DNA from: UBA1181 sp045601045
GTDB taxonomy: Bacteria; Bacteroidota; Bacteroidia; Bacteroidales; Paludibacteraceae
Assembly (NCBI GenBank): GCA_045601045.1
Contig: JAZRZA010000048.1
Span: 1 to 23,972, forward strand
Direction of reading: 5' to 3'
DNA length: 23,972 nucleotides
Below the pieces are notes generated by a model. The model was not told the DNA's origin. It saw only the letters and a list, made by a program, of their open reading frames with translations, and ran no database searches. The position numbers and the translations under genes were made by a program. This document shows, in pieces, positions 1 through 7,778 of the stretch (positions are counted from its first letter, which is position 1; every line of letters begins with the position of its first letter).

Positions 1-20
1 TCAAAGGAGAAACACTAACG

Positions 21-40
21 AGCGGTGCTTCGGCACTGCT
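21..40. other. UUCG-capped hairpin near the window edge
   Basis: Bases 21-28 pair with 33-40 (8 pairs, one G-U) around a TTCG tetraloop. No T-run follows on either strand, so a terminator is not shown. The rest of 1-190 is AT-rich and I see no credible gene there; the minus-strand open frame across it has no recognisable protein character. Confidence 0.4.
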
Positions 41-191
41 GTGTGCAAATGTATAGAATTTTCCTTGGGAAAATCGCATAATACCCAAGGTATGCAAAAA
101 TAAATGAAGAAAATTTTTGTTTCAAATGAAAGAACCGTGTCGGTCAGTGCCCTTTTTTCGTTTTTTTCAAATATTTCCGAAAAAAATTTCT

Positions 192-199
192 TACTTTTG
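192..199 (+). promoter_or_regulatory. Bacteroidetes -7 element for the metal-uptake operon
   Basis: TACTTTTG matches TAnnTTTG. It lies 26 bases before the TTG start of the first gene, giving a short leader. No clear TTG -33 element is visible at the usual 19-base spacing, so strength is uncertain. No obvious metal-repressor palindrome was found nearby. Confidence 0.5.
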
Positions 200-225
200 C
201 AACAAATATTAAAAGATAAAGCGTC

Positions 226-576
226 TTGATCAGACCCCAAACAAAAAATAGACTAATTGGTCTTTTCTTGTTGGCCACCTACCTTATGTTACAGGCCATC
301 GGTGTCTTGCATACCCATGAATGCGAGCAGGATACTGTCGTGTGTCAAGATTGCAAAGATCACGTCAAACACAAAGAGCATTTCAGTCCGATATCCGCAA
401 CAGACTGCAACTGTACACTGTGTGAAATAATCCAAACCCTTTATATAAACACCCAAGCACTGAATCTACCGGCGACAGTGCTTCTTTTTCTCTCCTTAAC
501 GCCTTGCTTGACGCAAAGCATCGTGAAACACAAGGAGGATCTGCCGAGTCTTCGCGCTCCCCCAGTTATAGGATAA
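226..576 (+). CDS. Small Cys/His-rich membrane-anchored protein, putative metal-binding accessory
   Basis: 116 residues. I do not recognise a named family with certainty. The N-terminus is hydrophobic (about residues 9-27), followed by a Cys/His-rich stretch with HTHEC, a CxxC (VCQDCKDH), KHKEH and CNCTLC, then a second hydrophobic segment and a tail ending in RAPP. Short proteins with an N-terminal membrane segment, Cys/His pairs and a terminal RxPP motif often sit just upstream of metal TonB receptors, and this one is followed after 71 bases by such a receptor. The start is TTG at 226: an in-frame TAA at 217 blocks longer versions, and the first ATG (near residue 21) would remove most of the signal/anchor. 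Metal binding is inference. Confidence 0.7.
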   Translation: MIRPQTKNRLIGLFLLATYLMLQAIGVLHTHECEQDTVVCQDCKDHVKHKEHFSPISATDCNCTLCEIIQTLYINTQALNLPATVLLFLSLTPCLTQSIVKHKEDLPSLRAPPVIG

Positions 577-647
577 CAACAGATTGTTATTTTCCGATTT
601 TAATAACTGTAGGGATGACTGCGGTCATTTCCGCAAAACCGTTTACG

Positions 648-2726
648 ATGAAAATCAAACAGGGATTACTCTCTCTGCTTGTGGTCCATTGTCCAATCGT
701 AACATCATTTGCGCAATCCGAAGACAGTCTCGCGACTGTCATACTTCCCGAAATATCAGTTGTGGGACCTTCTACACCAAAGACTCCCATGGCAACTCAA
801 CCGTCTGTCTACGTATCCGCTGACGAGATCCAATTGCGTTCAGGTCAGAATCTTATGGATGCGCTAGCGCAAACGGAAGGTATACAAGCCATGGATATCG
901 GTGTGGGATTCAGCAAGCCCATGATACGCGGGTTGGGATTCCAGCGCATTGCGGTTACAGAAAATGGCGTGAAACAAGAGGGACAACAGTGGGGAGCCGA
1001 TCACGGACTAGAAATCGACGCATTCCACGTCGAAGGTGTCAATATCATCAAAGGGCCAGCCTCCGTCATCTATGGCAGCGACGCCATGGGAGGAACCATT
1101 GAGATTTTACCACCCCCATTTCCTAAAAAGGACACACTATCGGGCGAAGCCTTGGTGTCGTATCAGAGTGTCAGTTCCGGACTGGATGGTTCGGTGATGT
1201 TGCAGGCGAAACGCAACAAGATATTCACGAAAATACGCTACACCGAGAGGCATTGGGCCGACTATCGTGTGCCAGCAGATAGTTTCACCTATCTGAGCAT
1301 GAGGTTGCCCATACATGGCAAACGGCTGAAAAACACAGCCGGCATGGAGCGGTGCGCCAATGCTCTACTGGCATACAAAAGCGGCAGTTACGAAGGACGA
1401 GTCAATATCAGCGACAGCTACCAAAAGTCTGGATTCTTCAGCGGAGCGCATGGTTTGCCCAATAGCGCCGCCTTGGAAGATGACGGCAACCGATGGAACA
1501 TAGATTATCCATATGGCAAGGTCAACCACTTCAAAGTCACTTCGACCAACACTTGGACGAAGAGAAAAATACAGACCAAATTGACCTTGGGATACCAATT
1601 GAACCATCGGGAAGAATGGAGCCGATTCCACACACACAATCCCGCCCAGACTCCACCGGACATAGACCCGGACAAGGAACTGATGTTTCACCTCCATACA
1701 GGCAGCACACAGTTACAGTTCCGTCTTACGCCCAACCATTCATGGGAGTTTTACGGTGGATTGTCGACCACATGGCAGCATAACAGCATCGGAGGATACG
1801 GATTCCTAATCCCAGCCTATAACAGATGGGAAGGAGGCAGTTATCTACTTGCCAACTACCGTCCCCACTCCGATTTGCGGCTTAGTGGTAGCGTGAGGTA
1901 TGACATCGGACACGTCCACACACAACCTTACGAGGACCTCGTCTCAAAGGTTGTCAGAAACTTCCACGACTATTCCCTTTCGTTAGGCATCGAATATGAG
2001 CCGGACAACGGACACAGTGTCCAAGCATCTGTGGGCCATGCGTTCAGGCTTCCTTCTGTCAACGAACTGACTTCCAACGGAGTACATCACGGGGCTTTTC
2101 GCCACGAGATGGGTGATAGTAGTTTGACCAGCGAGCAAGGATGGCAAATAGACTTGTCATACAAGTTCAGCCGGGGAAACTGGGAAGCTTCAATTTCTCC
2201 ATTCTACAGTTATTATCCACACTTCATCGCGCTACATCCAACCGGACGCTGGTCTATGCTCCCTGACGCAGGTCAGGTCTATCAATACATGGACGCTCCC
2301 ACAACCATCATGGGAGGAGAAATCAGTGTCAAAGGCAAGATTTGGCGTGGGCTACACTACACTTTCGTCGGAGAGTACGTCCACACATACGACCACCATG
2401 CCCATACGGCGACACCATTTTCGCCACCCGCTTGCATGCGGAACACATTGAGCTGGGAGGCTTCGCGGTGGAGGTGCTTCGCGGAGTGCCAAAGCGTGGC
2501 TGCCCAACACAGGGTTTGTCACAATGAAATGGAAACGGCGGGTTACAATCTGATCCACATAGGAGGTAATGTCGATTTTCCTCTAAGCAAAAGCAAGTTG
2601 TCCCTCCTTTTGCATGTGAGGAACCTGCTCGACGCACAATACCTCAACCATCTCAATTTTTACAGACGGATCGAATTGCCTGAGGCGGGCATCGACATCC
2701 AAACAACCATTCGCCTCAACTTTTAA
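648..2726 (+). CDS. TonB-dependent outer-membrane receptor, probably for zinc or another transition metal
   Basis: 692 residues. It should import a ligand across the outer membrane with TonB energy. The ATG at 648 is chosen because it gives a clean signal peptide (MKIKQGLLSLLVVHCPIVTS, cut near AQ-SE); an ATG at 615 and an open frame back to 504 would bury it. A TonB-box-like LPEISVVG lies at about residues 33-40. The plug domain covers about 50-155, with IRGLGFQR, ENGVKQEGQQWG, GPASVIYGSDAMGG and IEI. The rest is a beta-barrel ending in the typical terminal Phe (TTIRLNF). Predicted loops are rich in His/Asp (HTHNPAQ...DIDPDKE, and HTYDHHAHT), as in ZnuD-type zinc receptors. The flanking Cys/His-rich protein and the His-tailed DUF4625 lipoprotein support metal uptake. 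The exact metal is inferred. Confidence 0.9.
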   Translation: MKIKQGLLSLLVVHCPIVTSFAQSEDSLATVILPEISVVGPSTPKTPMATQPSVYVSADEIQLRSGQNLMDALAQTEGIQAMDIGVGFSKPMIRGLGFQRIAVTENGVKQEGQQWGADHGLEIDAFHVEGVNIIKGPASVIYGSDAMGGTIEILPPPFPKKDTLSGEALVSYQSVSSGLDGSVMLQAKRNKIFTKIRYTERHWADYRVPADSFTYLSMRLPIHGKRLKNTAGMERCANALLAYKSGSYEGRVNISDSYQKSGFFSGAHGLPNSAALEDDGNRWNIDYPYGKVNHFKVTSTNTWTKRKIQTKLTLGYQLNHREEWSRFHTHNPAQTPPDIDPDKELMFHLHTGSTQLQFRLTPNHSWEFYGGLSTTWQHNSIGGYGFLIPAYNRWEGGSYLLANYRPHSDLRLSGSVRYDIGHVHTQPYEDLVSKVVRNFHDYSLSLGIEYEPDNGHSVQASVGHAFRLPSVNELTSNGVHHGAFRHEMGDSSLTSEQGWQIDLSYKFSRGNWEASISPFYSYYPHFIALHPTGRWSMLPDAGQVYQYMDAPTTIMGGEISVKGKIWRGLHYTFVGEYVHTYDHHAHTATPFSPPACMRNTLSWEASRWRCFAECQSVAAQHRVCHNEMETAGYNLIHIGGNVDFPLSKSKLSLLLHVRNLLDAQYLNHLNFYRRIELPEAGIDIQTTIRLNF

Positions 2727-2739
2727 AAAGTAAAACATT

Positions 2740-3231
2740 ATGAAAGCATTAAAAATTTATTCAATTCTCACTATTTTCTTTGCGCTCACATTCGCTTCAT
2801 GCGAGAAAGAGGAGGCTGCGGATACCACCAGTCCTGTCATCCAACTTGACGAACCAGAGGATGGCGACGAACTATTAATAGGCGCCGGTGTCCACTTCGA
2901 ATGCGACTTTTCCGACGATGTCATGTTGGGCAGTTATCTAATCGAGATCCACAACAATTTCGATGGCCATAGCCACTCAACCACCGTCAGAGCTGGGGAG
3001 GAGCCATTTTTCTTTAAGAAGTCCTATGATTTGTCAGGATACCGCAACAAGCATGAGCATCACCACGACATCGTGATTCCTGAGAACGCAGCCCCTGGTA
3101 ACTATCATCTTGTCGTTTACTGCACAGACGAGGCGGGCAACCAATCACTCGTAGCCAGAGAGATTGTCCTCTCCCACGATGCGGAGGAGCATCATCATCA
3201 CGACCACGACGATGACGATGACGAAGATTAA
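2740..3231 (+). CDS. DUF4625-like His-rich lipoprotein
   Basis: 163 residues, starting 13 bases after the receptor, so co-transcribed. The N-terminus is a lipoprotein signal with lipobox LTFASC (Cys21), followed by an acidic linker and an Ig-like beta fold of the DUF4625 type (SPVIQLDEP...., HFECDFSDD, CTDEAGNQS). His clusters occur at about 77-79 (HSH), 105-109 (HEHHH) and at the extreme C-terminus, where four His are followed by an Asp-rich run. The likely role is a surface or periplasmic lipoprotein that captures or buffers metal for the adjacent receptor. The family name is from pattern recognition; the metal role is inferred from residue content and neighbours. Confidence 0.8.
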   Translation: MKALKIYSILTIFFALTFASCEKEEAADTTSPVIQLDEPEDGDELLIGAGVHFECDFSDDVMLGSYLIEIHNNFDGHSHSTTVRAGEEPFFFKKSYDLSGYRNKHEHHHDIVIPENAAPGNYHLVVYCTDEAGNQSLVAREIVLSHDAEEHHHHDHDDDDDED

Positions 3232-3253
3232 TAACGAACAATAGTAAAAAACC

Positions 3254-3289
3254 ACATCCCCCAATCCAGCTGTTTGGATTGGGGAATGT
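3254..3289. terminator. Hairpin after the metal-uptake operon, possible terminator
   Basis: Bases 3259-3268 and 3275-3284 form a perfect 10-bp stem with a 6-base loop; one mismatch outward, 3254-3257 pairs with 3286-3289. On the plus strand only TT follows before an A-run, so it is a weak intrinsic terminator; on the minus strand the stem is followed by GGTTTTTT. It ends 58 bases past the lipoprotein stop. Confidence 0.5.
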
Positions 3290-3474
3290 TAAAAAAAGGC
3301 ATAGAGAATCGCATTTCCATTAAACAAAATCTATACTGTGACGACTACAAGAACCTGATCAAACAAAAGATTCCTGTAACCCCAGCGGAGAAGACCGAAT
3401 GGAACAGTATCCTGGAGTTTTTGAATGGTTTCAAATCGTTCAACAACACATCCGTTGTCTTGACTCAAAAGTAA
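3286..3474 (+). CDS. Unrecognised 62-residue ORF, possible gene remnant
   Basis: Starts at ATG 3286, inside the right arm of the preceding hairpin; a TTG at 3274 would add four residues. The protein is Lys/Asn-rich, soluble and has no signal peptide (MLKKGIENRISIKQ... to SVVLTQK). I recognise no domain. The segment VTPAEKTEWNSILEF resembles the helical linkers seen at the ends of restriction/methylase proteins, so it could be a decayed fragment, but this is weak. A good terminator follows 19 bases after the stop, which favours transcription of the stretch. Confidence 0.35.
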   Translation: MLKKGIENRISIKQNLYCDDYKNLIKQKIPVTPAEKTEWNSILEFLNGFKSFNNTSVVLTQK

Positions 3475-3493
3475 AACATCTCCGATAGGGATG

Positions 3494-3522
3494 AAAGGTT
3501 GCCCTTTCGAGCAACCTTTTTT
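3494..3522 (+). terminator. Intrinsic terminator
   Basis: AAAGGTTGC (3494-3502) pairs with GCAACCTTT (3511-3519), with an 8-base loop and a T-run to 3522. It separates the upstream metal operon/small ORF from the VWA gene. Confidence 0.85.
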
Positions 3523-3563
3523 GTTGTATTTTATACAAAAAAGTCAAAAAAGAGACAATTTGC

Positions 3564-3604
3564 GTAAAAATTACTCTATCTCCTTATTTATATGTAAAAA
3601 TTAC
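3564..3604 (+). promoter_or_regulatory. Paired GTAA-AAA-TTAC repeats, candidate operator
   Basis: The 11-mer GTAAAAATTAC occurs at 3564-3574 and again, identically, at 3594-3604, both followed by nCTAT. Each is an interrupted palindrome (GTAA/TTAC) and the spacing is exactly 30 bases, close to three helical turns. The second copy sits in the spacer just upstream of the -7 element, where a bound repressor would block the promoter. The cognate regulator is not in this window. That these are binding sites is inference. Confidence 0.6.
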
Positions 3605-3606
3605 AC

Positions 3607-3614
3607 TATATTTG
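3607..3614 (+). promoter_or_regulatory. -7 element of the VWA-macro gene
   Basis: TATATTTG matches TAnnTTTG. Just downstream, GTGT (3617-3620) and ACAC (3628-3631) form a further short inverted repeat centred on TTTAAA at the expected start of transcription. The leader is about 50 bases. Confidence 0.65.
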
Positions 3615-3669
3615 CGGTGTATTTAAAACACATACCATAGCAGTAACTTATTAACTAAAATCATGGATT

Positions 3670-4764
3670 ATGGAAAATCAGAAAAGCAACAACGAATTGG
3701 CTAAGAGAGCAAAAATCTACAACTTGATCATCGTAGACGAAAGTGGTTCTATGAGCGGATTGGAGCACGTAACCCTATCGGGCATCAACGAAACCATTCA
3801 AACCATCCAAGCGGCACAGAAGAAGTACAACGAGGTACAGGAACACTTCATCACCCTTGTCACCTTTGACAGCGGCGAAAAAGATAAGGATGTGCGTACC
3901 ATTTGGGATGCGGTGCCCGCAGGCTCCGTCGAGGAGTTCAAGGAGTACGAACCGTGTGGTTGCACCCCCCTTTACGATGCAGTGGGACAATCGCTCACAA
4001 GACTGCTCAAAACAACAGAAAAGGATGAGGATGCGATAGGAATGGTAACAATCATGACAGATGGCATGGAAAACTCCTCCAAAGAGTGGAGCGCAGCGAA
4101 GGTGAAAAAGCTCATCGAGGAGCTGAAAGCGAAAGGATGGACCTTCTCCTACATGGGATCAGACCACAATGTCAAGGAGGTTTCCGAAATGATCTCCATC
4201 ACCAATGTGATCGAGTTCAGCCACGAAGTAACTGGCGCATCTAACATTTGGGGAAGAGAGAGAGCCTCTAAACTGAATTACTTCTCCAAAATGGCGAGTG
4301 AATGGGACGCCAATGAGAGCTACGAAAAGAAAATTGAACGAAGGAGAAGCTACAACGAAAACTACTACACCAACCGAGAGACGCCTCATCTCATTAGCCA
4401 TCTGGAGGCCAATGAAGTATTCGTATTCGGCAGCAACGCGCAAGGCCACCACGGTGGAGGAGCCGCTCGTACCGCTATGGAAAAATTCGGTGCGCAATGG
4501 GGCGTCGGTGAGGGAATGCAAGGTCAATGCTACGCTATTCCTACAATGGAGGGCATACAAAGCCTTCAATCCGCAGTCGGCAGATTCTGCCAATACGCGA
4601 AGGAGCATCCAGAGAAGCGATTCCTCGTCACCCGAATCGGTTGCGGCATCGCCGGATACCGACCTGATGAGGTAGCCGAATTCTTCAAACCCGTGATCGA
4701 GTTGGAGAACGTCTCATTGCCGAAAGATTTTTGGAAAGTGTTAGGCCTCAACCTTTTCGAATAG
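3670..4764 (+). CDS. VWA domain fused to a macro-like (A1S_2505-type phage protein-like) domain
   Basis: 364 residues, cytoplasmic (no signal peptide). Residues 17-185 form a von Willebrand A domain with a full MIDAS metal site: DESGS (Asp23, Ser25, Ser27), Thr99 in CGCTPLYDA and Asp131 in TIMTDGMENS. After a linker (about 190-240), residues 249-335 match the small domain seen in phage 'non-structural' A1S_2505-like proteins, related in style to macrodomains: EVFVFGSNAQGHHGGGAA, then GEGMQGQCYAIPT and FLVTRIGCGIAGY. Such folds bind ADP-ribose-like nucleotides; that activity here is inference. The gene stands alone: terminator upstream, and a convergent GH43 gene ends 10 bases away. The promoter carries paired operator-like repeats, suggesting induced expression. 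Confidence 0.85.
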   Translation: MENQKSNNELAKRAKIYNLIIVDESGSMSGLEHVTLSGINETIQTIQAAQKKYNEVQEHFITLVTFDSGEKDKDVRTIWDAVPAGSVEEFKEYEPCGCTPLYDAVGQSLTRLLKTTEKDEDAIGMVTIMTDGMENSSKEWSAAKVKKLIEELKAKGWTFSYMGSDHNVKEVSEMISITNVIEFSHEVTGASNIWGRERASKLNYFSKMASEWDANESYEKKIERRRSYNENYYTNRETPHLISHLEANEVFVFGSNAQGHHGGGAARTAMEKFGAQWGVGEGMQGQCYAIPTMEGIQSLQSAVGRFCQYAKEHPEKRFLVTRIGCGIAGYRPDEVAEFFKPVIELENVSLPKDFWKVLGLNLFE

Positions 4765-4774
4765 GAACCCAATC

Positions 4775-7612
4775 CTACTTCACCACCACTTTTCTTCCCT
4801 CCACCACATAACATCCCGCGGAGAGAGGCAACTCCTCCGTTTGGGATGGGGCAAGGCGAAGAGTACAAAGCAAACTACCCTCCACACGCCAAACTGTCAC
4901 CTCGCGAGCTACCGAAGAGACGAGGCATATCCTACCCTTCTCCACAGAGATCGACAAATCGTCCATTTCGGTACGGTTGAAAACAGGAGCGTCGAGGTCA
5001 GTGGTCTCCACCCTACGATAACCTTTCGACTCGATCCAAGAGGCGTAAGAGCCATCCGACTCGTCTGAGATCGCCTCGTCGTCAAACTTTTGAGAATCGA
5101 AACAGAAGGCGAATTGACAACTTGGATGTTTTTGGGCAGCGGCGAGTCCCACCATACCATTGGCGGTTGGCGACGCGCCGAAATTGGTCAACACAGCGTT
5201 GGAAGAACGAGGCGTGAAGTAGCAGTAACCGTCGCTTCCCGCGGATGAGATGCGCCACTGCTGCTCATACGAGCCAGAAGAATCCCGCAAAGCAAGCAAA
5301 TCGCCTGAAGCATCCAAGGCACGTCCTGTCGCCACATCGGTCAAAACATAATAGTCTCCCACCTTCGAGAGTCTGAACGAAAGGTTGATCTCGTCATTAT
5401 CCTCCGTCAGCGCAAGGCGTCCATCCTTTTCGGAAAGGATCTTATTCGCATTCTTCGAGAGCAAAAGATACTGTTTGCCCTCCTGAAAACGAGCCACACG
5501 GCGGTAACGATTCAATTGGTCAAAAAGGTCTAAATTCCACTCTTGGTAGAAGTGGATGATGGGATAACCTGTACGCATATCGATCGGCAGCCATATATGC
5601 CACGACTCACCCACATTGGCATCGTTAAAATAGTCGCCGCCCTTCCAGCGGTCGCCCATATAGATGTAAGCGTCATACTTGCCTGGTACTTTGAATACAT
5701 AATTGCTCTGGCTATTGTAGGAGGAGTTCGCATTGGCGTCCACAAAAGGGTTGCCCGCATCTTCCCAGCCCGAGAGGGGCATCTGGGAGAAGGAGGAGTG
5801 GCCCGGATTGGGATCCCAACCGGTACAGCCAGAGGTGATCGCCACGAAGCGTTGGTGGTACTTGAAGATAGCGGGTGCCTCATACTGTTTCCGAACGAAC
5901 ATCCGCTCCCAGGTGGCGCTCAAATCCAGAAAATCATCTTTGAGCAAAGTGCCATGCATCGTCATATTCTCCTCCGCCGATCCGAAGTGGTACCCCACCC
6001 TGTAATCAGGATCATACATCAGCGTCTGGTCACGAGATCCGGAGGGCTGTTCATCGCCGCGAGGACGCATCGTCTTCACAAAACGGTAGGGTCCGGTGAT
6101 TTGGTCGGCATAGAGGATCGCCACACGGGAGGCGGCGTAACCCGAACCATTCTCCCAATGCACCCACATCACATATTTCCCCGTATTAGGGCAATACATC
6201 ACCTTCGGACGCTCCAAAGTACGGCCGTAGTTCATATCTTGGTAATCGCTGCGGAGCGGCTGCTCCGGACACTGGTAGGCCATGCCCTCCCGCTTCCAAT
6301 TATAGAGATCTTTGGATGAGTAGCAGACAATACCATTGCTTCTCACAGGCGAAGGACGATAGTTTTCGCCAAACCAATAGTAGGTTCCCTTTTCATAAAG
6401 CACGCAACCGCCATGGGCATTGATGTGGTTACCCGCTTCATCATACCAGTTAACACCCAAACGAATGGCCGGACTGCCTATCAAGAAGGATTTCTTAGCC
6501 TCAACCGGACGATTCACCCTTTCCAAATGCCAGTAGTGTTTACCATCCGATCCACTCTTGTCGCTATACACCCCTTTGCCGTCCGAAGTGCCATCCGTAC
6601 CCATATACTTACCATTGGAGACAAATTGGAAACGCACATAATAATCCTCACTGGGCGCATACCCTATCTTAAAGCGGGCAGCGCTGGAGGAGGCAGAGGC
6701 AGCCATCTTCACATCGTATTCACCAGATGCGGTGACATAGCTATTTGAGGCAACATTCTTCAAGGCATACGTTCCGTCTGAAAGAGGTTCGACGAGGAAC
6801 TGCATCTTGGTGGCTGTGGAACGGTTCTTTAGCTGTACAGCCCCGTTTTCATTGGAGAGATAACGGTTGCTCGCATGGACCACATAATATTTTTCCCCTG
6901 AAAGAAAAGGCAAATTCCGCTGGTTGTTGTACTCATTCAAGGCATCCAGAAGAGCCGTAGTGGCGTCCACGATCTCAGTTTGACTCGTAGGAGCATCCAA
7001 CACCGACTGGGCAGTCGTCACAACATCCTTCAAACGCTTGCGCACGGCGGCCGTGTACTCTCCCTCGCCATCGCCCTCTCGGGTAGCGGAGAGCCTTGCC
7101 TCCGCCTTATCAATCGTCATCTTCAAGCCATCCGTAATCAGGGTTGATCCGTTCGCCTCTCGCAAATACCAAAAATGGAGCGATTCACTACCGTTCTTAT
7201 CCGAATAGACACTGGCTCCCGGCACATAGGAATCGGTGCCGACATAGCGGTTATTCTCCGCACATTTGAACTTCACATACTCACCGCCAGCGCGCTCGAT
7301 CGAGAACTTCGCCGCATTGCCTGTCGAAGAGGTGAATTCAGTATTCCAATCACCCGTCTTCCCTAGATTCGCATTACGCTGCACACTCTTTATCAGATAG
7401 AAGCCACCCGACGGCACCAGCTGAAATTTTTGGGGATTAGCGGCATTGAATGTATGCAAATTAGGCACGCCATCCACCGCAGAGAGCGCCATACCTGAAG
7501 AGTGAAAAATGTAATAGGTGCCATTGGGCGTAATCTCGGCGCCATTGGCCAGAACAATGATTGAAAAGAGAAGCATCCAAACGGATACTACCTTCCGCAA
7601 AAGTGTTTTCAT
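4775..7612 (-). CDS. Secreted GH43 enzyme (exo-beta-1,3-galactanase-like) with lectin modules and T9SS tag
   Basis: 945 residues from the ATG at 7612, preferred over one at 7642 because it gives a proper signal peptide (MKTLLRKVVSVW... to LANGA). Modules: two related beta-trefoil-like lectin repeats (about 26-150 and 235-365), a helical FIVAR-like linker between them (about 160-230), a GH43 five-bladed propeller (about 380-705), a ricin-type trefoil (about 708-840) and a C-terminal T9SS sorting domain (about 885-945, ending YVVEGRKVVVK). GH43 signatures resemble the galactan 1,3-beta-galactosidase subfamilies (34/24): INAHGGCVLYEKGTYYWFGE, LERPKVMY, SRDQTLMYDPD, and YEAPAIFKY with Glu578 as likely acid, then TSGCTGWDPNP. 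The likely substrate is galactan side chains of plant arabinogalactan or host glycans, outside the cell. No SusC/SusD pair adjoins it, and no terminator separates it from the convergent VWA gene. Confidence 0.88.
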   Translation of the reverse strand: MKTLLRKVVSVWMLLFSIIVLANGAEITPNGTYYIFHSSGMALSAVDGVPNLHTFNAANPQKFQLVPSGGFYLIKSVQRNANLGKTGDWNTEFTSSTGNAAKFSIERAGGEYVKFKCAENNRYVGTDSYVPGASVYSDKNGSESLHFWYLREANGSTLITDGLKMTIDKAEARLSATREGDGEGEYTAAVRKRLKDVVTTAQSVLDAPTSQTEIVDATTALLDALNEYNNQRNLPFLSGEKYYVVHASNRYLSNENGAVQLKNRSTATKMQFLVEPLSDGTYALKNVASNSYVTASGEYDVKMAASASSSAARFKIGYAPSEDYYVRFQFVSNGKYMGTDGTSDGKGVYSDKSGSDGKHYWHLERVNRPVEAKKSFLIGSPAIRLGVNWYDEAGNHINAHGGCVLYEKGTYYWFGENYRPSPVRSNGIVCYSSKDLYNWKREGMAYQCPEQPLRSDYQDMNYGRTLERPKVMYCPNTGKYVMWVHWENGSGYAASRVAILYADQITGPYRFVKTMRPRGDEQPSGSRDQTLMYDPDYRVGYHFGSAEENMTMHGTLLKDDFLDLSATWERMFVRKQYEAPAIFKYHQRFVAITSGCTGWDPNPGHSSFSQMPLSGWEDAGNPFVDANANSSYNSQSNYVFKVPGKYDAYIYMGDRWKGGDYFNDANVGESWHIWLPIDMRTGYPIIHFYQEWNLDLFDQLNRYRRVARFQEGKQYLLLSKNANKILSEKDGRLALTEDNDEINLSFRLSKVGDYYVLTDVATGRALDASGDLLALRDSSGSYEQQWRISSAGSDGYCYFTPRSSNAVLTNFGASPTANGMVGLAAAQKHPSCQFAFCFDSQKFDDEAISDESDGSYASWIESKGYRRVETTDLDAPVFNRTEMDDLSISVEKGRICLVSSVAREVTVWRVEGSLLCTLRLAPSQTEELPLSAGCYVVEGRKVVVK

Positions 7613-7742
7613 GGTTATCAATACTAAGCTTTTAACATCCACGTTATCATTGCGCTAATATACTGAATAATAGAACACAATACACAGTGGCGGGAAAAAC
7701 AGACAAAAAAAATTTTTTGAAATGATTTTTTTCTTCAATTCG

Positions 7743-7772
7743 TTGCAAATACAAAAATTCTTTCTACCTTTG
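7743..7772 (+). promoter_or_regulatory. Consensus promoter of the orphan non-coding RNA
   Basis: TTG at 7743-7745, a 19-base spacer, then TACCTTTG at 7765-7772. This is an ideal Bacteroidetes promoter pointing right into a region with no plus-strand protein gene. The rest of 7613-7742 is AT-rich leader of the divergent GH43 gene; a near-match TGTATTTG on the minus strand (7753-7746) might serve that gene. Confidence 0.75.
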
Positions 7773-7778
7773 CGTCGT

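Noticed and set aside
1..240. Minus-strand 79-codon open frame
   Set aside because: AT-rich, no domain, spans the promoter of the metal operon on the other strand; looks like chance.
504..647. N-terminal extension of the TonB receptor frame
   Set aside because: It overlaps the preceding gene and would bury the signal peptide that begins at the 648 ATG.
5543..6319. 258-codon plus-strand frame opposite the GH43 gene
   Set aside because: Antisense shadow of a well-supported coding region; its sequence has no recognisable fold and its content mirrors GH43 codons.
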